64,000 nucleotides of DNA from Blastocatellia bacterium (GTDB taxonomy: Bacteria > Acidobacteriota > Blastocatellia > Chloracidobacteriales > Chloracidobacteriaceae). The stretch spans positions 25,909 through 89,908 of the forward strand of contig JAIBAN010000023.1 of NCBI GenBank assembly GCA_019695185.1. Direction: 5' to 3'. Positions 58,601 through 64,000 of the stretch are shown piece by piece. Under the pieces are notes generated by a model, which worked only from the letters and a program-made list of their open reading frames with translations, was not told where the DNA came from and ran no database searches. Each line of letters opens with the position of its first letter. The stretch's first letter is position 1. The position numbers and the translations under genes are program-made.

Positions 58601-60917
58601 TCAGTTGGGTGGCAGGCGTCCCCAAGGCCACCCGGTTGATAAAATTCCCTTGAAAATCAAAAATTGCAATCCCCCAGGGATGGCCGGTGTACACCCGGTT
58701 TTCATCACGGCACAGACTGAGCACGTTTTCCATGCCGCTGACGGCCTGGACACCCGGCGGCAGATTGGCCCAGCCGGGCAGTTTGCGCAGCGGTTGGGCT
58801 GCCAGTTTGAGCGGAAGCGCTTTCATCACCTGAAGCCCCAACTGCTCAATTGGTTTTCCTTTGGCAGCCTCGGCCAGGATTTGCAAATCCGTAATGGAGA
58901 GTTGCGAAATTGCCAGCCGCAGGGTCTCCTCAAGCCGAGGGAACCGGCCATAGTCAGGATGTTGTCGGAGTTGGGTCACCTTTTCCGGAGACAACTCAAA
59001 GGGTGGTTCGTTGCGCACAATGTGCAGCGCCAGCGCCAGTGTTTTATCAGTCCGACCGGATTGACCGTATTGTTTCAGCAATGCCTGGGCCACGTCTTCA
59101 TAGCTTTCATAACAATATCCTTCCAGGTTGTTGCCCCGCCGGTAATCAAACCTTACGGCACGTTGTCCCAACAGGGTTTCCAGACATTGAGTTCCGGCCT
59201 CTGACTCCAGCTTTCCCTCGCAAAAGAGCAATTCCAGTTGCAGAAACATGTTCTGCGGATAAAAGTCCGCCAGTTTCTTGAGAAAGGCACGATAGGCAGT
59301 GGTGCCGCCATGCAGCATGTGTGTGCGCCAAGTGTCGGGCAACACCCAGCTTTGTTGATTTCGGAATCGGGTGGCGCTGGCTTCCAGATATAACTCGGAA
59401 AGTTTTTCTCTATCGTCCAGGGCTTCGGCAAGTTTGATTTTGTAATCGGCATACATGGTTTGGTCCAATTCCGCTTCGATGAGTCTGGTCAGTTCCGCCA
59501 CCTGACCGGTTTCCAAAGCAGTTTGGCACAATTTGTCCACATCACGGTTGCCAAAGCGGGAGCCGGGCGGGTTCAGTTCCAGCAGTTTCAAGGTGCAGGC
59601 AAAAGCCTTTTTGAAGTCATTGGCACGGGGATAAAGGGTCTCCAAGCGGCTCAGGATTTTCTGATGGGCCAGACGATGAAATGCCGCCTGACCTGAAGCA
59701 TTGTATTCAAGACCGGGAAACATCTCTCTCGTGAGGTCATCCATATCGGGAACCAACACGATGCCTTCAGGCAATTGGAGCAGTTTTTCATATTCAGCGG
59801 CAGTGGCAGCCCAGTCCTGATAAAACTCGTACATCCGGGCGGTCCGGTACATATGTGTCAGGCCAAACAGATGCAGGTTTTCCAGATAGCTCCGCTCGGT
59901 TTGGATGGCTTCGTCACGTTTTCCGGCCAGGAGCAGCACCCGCGCCAGCGTCAGCCGGGCGGCATTTCGGCCTTGCCGGATTTCCGTCTGGAGGAGCCTG
60001 TGTAAAACCGGAAGCTGTCCCTGTTCGGCAAACTCCTGAAATGCCAGCCGCACATATTCCGTTTGGGTGACACCGCAATCTGAAATCAGCGGGAACGGCG
60101 GCTGGGCTGTGTGCGTCCGGCGGGGTCCGGTTGTGGCCAGGGCTTCAGCCTGCCGCAGATACTGCCAGACCGGGTGATGGTCCACATCCAGATGGGCAAC
60201 CGGCTGGAGCAACACCGCCAGTTCCTGGGCCGGATGCTTTTGTTCCTTGAGGAAATAGGCGTAATCCAGTGCGAACTGGAGCGCCTGCCCTGGAAACTGG
60301 CCGCTCCCGACATACTCTTGATGGAGCTTCCAGATGCGGGAAAATTCCTGGGTTGCATCGTTCCAGGCTCCCAGTTCCAGAAACCGGCGCAACAGCAGGT
60401 TGTCTCGGTAACTTCCCGGCCCGCAGCGAAACGGGGTCAGCACTTCTTTTTCCAGACACTGGTTGCACCTTGGGGTTGATTCATTCCTGGCCGGAGGCAA
60501 TTCAACCGGATAGAAATCCGGTGGGACAGATCCGTTTTCCCAGCCATCCTGACCTGTGCGGCCCAAACATTTCACAAAATTCCGGTAGCAGGCCAACGCC
60601 TCTTCCCGTTTTCCATTGACCAGCCAGGCTTCCCCCTGCACCAGCAGCCAGCGCGGATTGCGCCGGGCTGTTGGGGCCGCAGCCAGTTTTTCCACCACTG
60701 GCAGAAGCGTTTCCCGCTGCTCCCGCAGCAACCGGACGGCCAGATGCTCGGCACCGGGAATGGCCACATAAGCCTGGAGCGCCTCCACCGGTTTCCCATT
60801 GCGTTCCAGCGTCTGGGCGGCGACAAACTGTTCTGCCCAGGATTTCGGAGCCTGTGTGGCTCCGCACACGGTTGCTGTCAGAAAAAGACACAAACAGACC
60901 AATCGGACAAGTTTCAT
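55635..60917 (-). CDS. very large secreted protein: TPR-like, beta-propeller and HEAT-like regions
   Basis: A 1760-residue protein. The signal peptide is VRLVCLCLFLTATVCGA; AAGGAA precedes the ATG. Residues about 25-690 are alpha-helical and TPR-like (WLLVQGEAWLVNGKREEALA, LARVLLLAGKRDEAIQ), with a CNQC...C cluster near 150. About 720-1290 is a propeller-like strand region (GALWIGSSTGLIRMDCKTF, GDALWITTRFSILRYNTRT, GFWLGTNNGLSRLNNRLEL), as in two-component-regulator propellers. About 1360-1750 is HEAT-like (VRGTVLHLLCSLKGEAALPL, QVRWQALQACQVVAHPALVP, PQYDAAEALAASKTPEAIAA). No enzyme motif was found. It is likely a periplasmic or surface scaffold. Its partner is unknown, but it is next to the TPR-CHAT gene on the same strand. 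Confidence 0.7.
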   Translation of the reverse strand: MKLVRLVCLCLFLTATVCGATQAPKSWAEQFVAAQTLERNGKPVEALQAYVAIPGAEHLAVRLLREQRETLLPVVEKLAAAPTARRNPRWLLVQGEAWLVNGKREEALACYRNFVKCLGRTGQDGWENGSVPPDFYPVELPPARNESTPRCNQCLEKEVLTPFRCGPGSYRDNLLLRRFLELGAWNDATQEFSRIWKLHQEYVGSGQFPGQALQFALDYAYFLKEQKHPAQELAVLLQPVAHLDVDHHPVWQYLRQAEALATTGPRRTHTAQPPFPLISDCGVTQTEYVRLAFQEFAEQGQLPVLHRLLQTEIRQGRNAARLTLARVLLLAGKRDEAIQTERSYLENLHLFGLTHMYRTARMYEFYQDWAATAAEYEKLLQLPEGIVLVPDMDDLTREMFPGLEYNASGQAAFHRLAHQKILSRLETLYPRANDFKKAFACTLKLLELNPPGSRFGNRDVDKLCQTALETGQVAELTRLIEAELDQTMYADYKIKLAEALDDREKLSELYLEASATRFRNQQSWVLPDTWRTHMLHGGTTAYRAFLKKLADFYPQNMFLQLELLFCEGKLESEAGTQCLETLLGQRAVRFDYRRGNNLEGYCYESYEDVAQALLKQYGQSGRTDKTLALALHIVRNEPPFELSPEKVTQLRQHPDYGRFPRLEETLRLAISQLSITDLQILAEAAKGKPIEQLGLQVMKALPLKLAAQPLRKLPGWANLPPGVQAVSGMENVLSLCRDENRVYTGHPWGIAIFDFQGNFINRVALGTPATQLIALNGALWIGSSTGLIRMDCKTFALSRLSLQQSILKQEIEYYQATVARLYPNPSQTAENLLSLFNQVWALAPQGDALWITTRFSILRYNTRTTDLRIFHLDEIDPRPLGNWDHIWVDGEYVWVDSYSSSSNGLVRYDLHSDRWTKPFGETRLSLIGELGGKFWAYIADAQWNKRLGLLDSRAGTVTPVPVENPGPFEPRGWHYLGMDRDKLLFGTQSGNFFYDKTNGKLRPWATPQTQAQIYFPCTSEHSSVSLLPNGAFALSTASECKDEAEVFYNSLVQVLLLPDGTKVWAPYEPMIYLRQAEWLPIPYEYPFRGLAFQFPDGTFRPITFPAGTGNLTGDAVYGLIGSEKTEDGFWLGTNNGLSRLNNRLELEQNLTRTEGLPSNLVLGVWWKNGRLNLLHELESKQVSRLDPQAGLLEPVPQPDAALKRDVSQFLSGFSLRVFPKESLPYLGGLVVGRQSRAGKTLVWGTHGLLVLDDAKTIPTLKIDDLPVSVSPNQNAMLRIAAETAAVPSVPTLEQFRRLLQSDNPYLVARVLATAEKNPNFAEADLFPFLVTFSSHPHERVRGTVLHLLCSLKGEAALPLIQKMRADPQPGISALAVIETAKRGGTLEPARFEAFWQQSGLNLPVGLNQREYIPRDMMFEALLSHPTADAIRLFVTHPFRPATPKETKILQELGAILTKYPPFLLTFLEAPRPQETINSPDWDNFLSEVFKSLGTEAEPTLREALRSSKPQVRWQALQACQVVAHPALVPELTALLRLPDGPQYDAAEALAASKTPEAIAALVELYRVERNGTRWSNRTMDAPYQSGGYQQWGRFSAVSEGWPGGPKPESPPMRVLGLASLIFMFDKLDPALTSEFYRELATDALFANRIIAARRLAQSPPAEWKTNRTVLRKLLDSPSEELIASATVSLLLLDDPQGAMLIKQYLTGDNLTRKRLTIEELARVSDKSRLEFAREALTRCAADPLLQKEHQERARQLLSAK

Positions 60918-61010
60918 GGCGGGTTCCTTTGGATGGGAAAATTGGGAAATGGTCGGATGTTCTGTTTCAAACGCGGGAATTTTATTTCGCTGCCAAAAAC
61001 TTTGGAGCGC

Positions 61011-61124
61011 GGCGACCGGTCGTCACATCCTGCGGTCTGGGTTATGTCAAGTGGTGGCAACCACGGCGGCGACCGGTCGTCACATCCTGCGGTCTGGGTT
61101 ATGTCAAGTGGTGGCAACCACGGC
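61011..61124. repeat. 57-bp direct tandem repeat, two copies
   Basis: Two identical 57-bp units beginning GGCGACCGGTCGTCACATCC and ending GGTGGCAACCACGGC, directly adjacent. Each unit carries a GGCGACCGGTCG palindrome-like head and a GTGGTGGCAACCAC hairpin. It lies in the 307-bp gene-free gap after the large gene's start. Confidence 0.92.
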
Positions 61125-61210
61125 GGCGACAAGTCGCCACCAGTGAAAGCGGCGACAAGTCGCCACCAGTGAAAGCGGCGACAAGTCGCCGCACTCCACA
61201 TTTCCCAGCC
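61125..61210. repeat. 26-bp tandem repeat of the GGCGACAAGTCGCC hairpin, right flank
   Basis: Two full 26-bp units (GGCGACAAGTCGCCACCAGTGAAAGC) and a third that ends GCGGCGACAAGTCGCCGCACTCC. Each starts with a GGCGAC/GTCGCC stem and an AA loop. The block is the inverted counterpart of the element at 55393. Confidence 0.9.
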
Positions 61211-61224
61211 GGAGCCGGACCGGC

Positions 61225-62277
61225 TTACCCCAATCCCACCATCCGCAACAAATCCTGCCGGATGCCTTGCCAATCCTGGTTGAGGTCCAGGGTCACCACC
61301 CGGACGGGGTGGTTTTCAAGCTCAAAGGAAAGATTGAGCCGTTCGTTCACCAGCGGATAGAGCAGAATGCCTTCACACCGTTCCCAGCCTGCCACGCTTT
61401 CCAGGTTACGCAAATAGGCCAGTAACTGATAGAGGTGGGTGGAGTGGAACTTTTTGACTCCGTTCTTTTCCTGAAGGGTTTTCCGGTAATACTTGCATTC
61501 CACCACAATGTTGCGGGCTGAACTTTCCAGCGTCACGTCCGTCATCATTTCGGGCAGTAATTGCAGCGCAGCTTCATCCGCCTGCCCAACCAGCCATTTC
61601 ACCTTTTTGGCATTGACCGTAAAAACCGTTTGTTCCCGCTTGAAGAAGTTTCGCACAAACACTTCAAACACCCGCCGCATGGCCCTTTCATCCCGCAGAG
61701 AATCACGAAACCGGGCGGTCCCGCTGGTTTCATCCACCAAATGATGGTGAAAGACAAAACCGCAGACATCCAGCAAAAAGGCATAAAACCGGTTGTTGCG
61801 ATGCAGTTGCACCCGTTTGAAAACCTGCGCGGTCAGCGGAATCGGAGTGATGTCGGACATCCAGCGCAGCAGGTCCTGCAATCCGCCTTTCAACTCCCGG
61901 TCCAGTTCTTTGACCCTGACCAGTTTTTCAATCGTGGTTTTCAGAATCCGGTTGTGGAGCACGTCATACTGCAATTCATCAAACTCGCACACCGCCCGGC
62001 CCTGCTGAAAGGTATTCCGTTTCAATGAAGGTCCGAACGCAATTTTTCCCCGCAAACTCGTAGTTTCCTCAATCAAAGCCAGGTAGCCCCGGTCAAAACC
62101 GCGCCGGATGAGGTGATGCACCCCTTCAATCAGAACCTTGGCAAAGAGGTCACAGAGATGCGTGCTTTCCAGCGCCCCGACATTGACCACTTCCCCTTCC
62201 TCCAGCTTGTCCCAGGCATAACAGAGCAGGTAATAGAGATTTTGAATGGAAATCACCGGAGCCTCATTTTCCCTCAA
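61225..62277 (-). CDS. mcrC: McrC-like nuclease subunit of a McrBC-type restriction system
   Basis: A 350-residue McrC homologue. The N-terminal ISIQNLYYLLCYAWDKLEEG, LRGKIAFGPSLKRN and FDELQYDVLHNRILKTTIE are the McrC family pattern. The PD-(D/E)xK nuclease core shows D247 and E260-x-K262 in IVVECKYYRK. McrC is the cleaving partner that binds the McrB GTPase ring. Its start overlaps the end of mcrB by 14 bp behind GAGGG, so the two are translated together. Nothing needed seems missing in this half. Confidence 0.88.
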   Translation of the reverse strand: MRENEAPVISIQNLYYLLCYAWDKLEEGEVVNVGALESTHLCDLFAKVLIEGVHHLIRRGFDRGYLALIEETTSLRGKIAFGPSLKRNTFQQGRAVCEFDELQYDVLHNRILKTTIEKLVRVKELDRELKGGLQDLLRWMSDITPIPLTAQVFKRVQLHRNNRFYAFLLDVCGFVFHHHLVDETSGTARFRDSLRDERAMRRVFEVFVRNFFKREQTVFTVNAKKVKWLVGQADEAALQLLPEMMTDVTLESSARNIVVECKYYRKTLQEKNGVKKFHSTHLYQLLAYLRNLESVAGWERCEGILLYPLVNERLNLSFELENHPVRVVTLDLNQDWQGIRQDLLRMVGLG

Positions 62278-63844
62278 GCAGCCAAGTCCCCCATTTCGTG
62301 ATTTCCTTTGGCTGGTCCATCCAATATTCCTTCAGGAGCGGCAGGATTTCCCCCTCAATCACCTGCTTGAACCATGCTTCCGGCTGATGTGTTTCTTTTG
62401 CTTTCGAATAATGACAGAAATAACTGTGTCCGATTTGAAAGCCTTCACCCAGGCTGCGGGTATCTTTGGCAATCTCCCCATTGAGGTTACTGACCCTTTC
62501 ACGAATCCAGGTGATGACTTCCGGTGAAACCCCTTCTTTTGCCAGATGCGACTCAAATTCAAGGCTGCCTATTTTTGGCTTGATGTCCACAAAAGCAAAC
62601 CGCCGCCGGAGGGCATAATCCACCAAGGCCAGCGAACGGTCTGCCGTGTTCATGGTGCCAATCAGGTGCAGATTCTCAGGAATAAAAAACCTTTCGTCCG
62701 TTTCTTCGTGGTAGGTCAATGGCAAGGCAAACTGCTGTCCCCGTTTGTCATGTTCAATCAGCATCATGAGTTCGCCGAAAATCCGGCTCAGGTTTCCCCG
62801 GTTGATTTCGTCAATAATGAAAAAGTAATCCCGTCCGGCGTCCTGCCGGGCTTTGTGGCAAAAACGGTGAAAGATGCCGTCCTTGCGGGTAAATCCGCCG
62901 CTTCCATTGGGGCGAAACCCCTGGATGAAATCCTCATAGGAATAGGACTGATGGAACTGCACCATTTCCACCCGGCTGTCGTCCTTTTCCTTCATTTTCA
63001 GGTAGGCCAGCCGCTTGGCGACGAATGTTTTTCCGACTCCTGGCGGCCCTTGCAGGATGATGTTTTTCTTGGTGTCGAGGTGGGACACAATGTCATTCAG
63101 CTCTGCTTCAGTTAGAAAGATTTCGGTTTTTGCCTCTGTGATTGTGTAAGGAGCCAAAGCTGGACTGGTTTTCTGCCGTTGAGACAACAAAGAGTAAATA
63201 AAACGATATTCCTCTTCGGTCAGGTCAATCAGGCTGCCCTGCGGATTTTTCAAAACCTCACTCTCGGCCAAAAGCGAATGTTTTTTTAATTCCTGGCGGG
63301 GAAATGGCGGAGAAACCTGCTCTATTTTTTGAAATTCAATGACTTCCTTTCCGTCTCTGTCATGCACTGCCTGGGTAAGCTCACAGACAGCCACGATTTC
63401 CCGTTGTGGGCTGGTCATATACCCAATTATCCGGTCTCCCGGTTTGATATTTTGAAAGCTTTGCGGTTTTTGCCGCTTGTTTCCCTGCTCAGTATGAGTG
63501 GTATAGGTTTGTTTCCATCCAAGCGGAGCTTCCTCCAAATTCCAGACCTTTGGATTTGCATTCAGCCACCAGAACCTTGGTTCTTCAGCTTTGGGAACCT
63601 GGGGTTTACCTGCTTTTTCAGCTTGAACTGAGGTCTTGTTTGATACTTTTGAAAGATGTTGCTCATACGCAAGTTGGGAAAACTCCGGATAATCGCGCCC
63701 CAAACTGCTTGAAATCTGTTTCAGGAAGGCGAAATACCCGGCAGCATCTTCGCTTGTCAGTTCAATCCCTTTGGCTTTGAAAAAAGCCTGATTGTTTTTA
63801 TCAACCGGGATGAATTTGTCAGGGCACAGCCAGAACAACCCCAT
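62264..63844 (-). CDS. mcrB: McrB-like GTPase with EVE-type reader domain, 5'-truncated
   Basis: The readable part is 526 residues. Residues about 90-200 (FWWLNANPKVWN, NIKPGDRIIGYMTSPQREIV) look like an EVE domain, a reader of modified bases. The AAA+ part has Walker A G266-PPGVGKT-273, Walker B FFIIDEINRG with D345/E346, and MNTADRS (398-404), the McrB GTP-specificity region. McrB translocates DNA and McrC cuts it when modified sites are met. The first ATG falls in what looks like the middle of a domain (GIKKLTMGLFWLCPDKFIPVD), and the frame stays open upstream to the window edge through an IS630-like end, so the 5' part appears to be lost or displaced. It may be non-functional. Confidence 0.8.
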   Translation of the reverse strand: MGLFWLCPDKFIPVDKNNQAFFKAKGIELTSEDAAGYFAFLKQISSSLGRDYPEFSQLAYEQHLSKVSNKTSVQAEKAGKPQVPKAEEPRFWWLNANPKVWNLEEAPLGWKQTYTTHTEQGNKRQKPQSFQNIKPGDRIIGYMTSPQREIVAVCELTQAVHDRDGKEVIEFQKIEQVSPPFPRQELKKHSLLAESEVLKNPQGSLIDLTEEEYRFIYSLLSQRQKTSPALAPYTITEAKTEIFLTEAELNDIVSHLDTKKNIILQGPPGVGKTFVAKRLAYLKMKEKDDSRVEMVQFHQSYSYEDFIQGFRPNGSGGFTRKDGIFHRFCHKARQDAGRDYFFIIDEINRGNLSRIFGELMMLIEHDKRGQQFALPLTYHEETDERFFIPENLHLIGTMNTADRSLALVDYALRRRFAFVDIKPKIGSLEFESHLAKEGVSPEVITWIRERVSNLNGEIAKDTRSLGEGFQIGHSYFCHYSKAKETHQPEAWFKQVIEGEILPLLKEYWMDQPKEITKWGTWLLEGK

Positions 63845-63930
63845 CGTCAGTTTTTTTATCCCGATTTCTTTAATACAGCGGAATCTAAATTTTCTAGTAT
63901 TATTGCTCCAAATGAAACATAATTCGGAGC

Positions 63931-64000
63931 ATGAAAAAACAACATGTGACCTTAACCGAATCTGATCGCCAAACCTTACAAGAACTGGTGGCTGGAGGCC
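63931..64000 (+). mobile_element. start of an IS630-family transposase (runs out of the window)
   Basis: The 23 codons visible read MKKQHVTLTESDRQTLQELV, like the N-terminal helix-turn-helix of IS630-family transposases (TLTExxRxxLxxLV). The element's end is probably near 63871-63875, where TTTAATACAGCGG occurs; IS630 elements insert at TA. It faces away from mcrB and lies exactly where mcrB is cut. Only the first codons are in the window, so the call rests on little sequence. Confidence 0.65.

Overview
The window reads as a contiguous chromosomal stretch of a Gram-negative-type, aerobically respiring bacterium. The best guess is Acidobacteriota, perhaps Blastocatellia, at about 50% confidence. 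The reasons are the gene order (alternative complex III, then SCO, a caa3 oxidase and heme-A synthesis), a DUF5335-like protein, a fused diheme SdhC, betaine-lipid genes and large TPR/CHAT and beta-propeller proteins. No rRNA, tRNA or CRISPR array was found.

Layout. 0-4.6 kb: an LpxH-like phosphoesterase, BtaA/BtaB (betaine lipid synthesis) and a PabB-PabC fusion (folate). 4.7-11.7 kb: a secreted FG-GAP/TIG protein, a sugar-phosphate phosphatase, a possible MarR-YceI-WrbA operon with a palindromic operator, a class-C beta-lactamase-fold hydrolase and a DUF5335 protein. 12-19 kb: sdhCAB, a phosphofructokinase, a secreted cyclase and a Nit1-type amidase. 19.7-35.3 kb: one respiratory block, actABCDEF, a small membrane protein, sco, coxBACD, ctaB and ctaA, which would carry electrons from quinol to oxygen and build heme A. 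35.4-42.1 kb: an ABC exporter, an M15-like peptidase, mannose-1-phosphate guanylyltransferase, an SDR enzyme, a sterol-desaturase-family enzyme and a TlpA-like thioredoxin. 42.2-49.3 kb (minus strand): a MoxR / vWA-like / beta-propeller (bpX) ternary conflict-type system with two small leading genes. 49.5-51.8 kb: tex. 51.9-60.9 kb (minus strand): a secreted TPR-CHAT protein and a secreted 1760-residue protein (TPR-like, propeller, HEAT). 61.2-64 kb (minus strand): an McrBC-type system whose mcrB has lost its 5' end next to the start of an IS630-like transposase.

The most unusual content is not a gene. Many intergenic gaps hold a mirrored array: a short unit, nearly always 7 bp, is repeated in tandem, followed by 35-90 bp of unrelated sequence and then by the reverse complement of the same unit in tandem. 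At least nine unit sequences occur (such as GGACTGA, GAATTGA, GGGTTCA, GGTGACA, GGGTCTA, TGAGTTT, ATTTGCC), and the two arms of a locus match each other although loci differ. Arms often touch start or stop codons. One array lies in the 5' coding end of the bpX5-like gene, and one with a 9-bp period lies in frame inside the TPR-CHAT gene. Longer-stem hairpin elements (a GCCGCCTGAAGGCGG family, a GGCGACAAGTCGCC family and others) occupy most remaining gaps. Heptanucleotide tandem repeats (STRR) are known from heterocystous cyanobacteria; the mirrored layout with unit matching between arms is what I consider worth following here.

All functional calls are from reading motifs by eye; no database search was possible.
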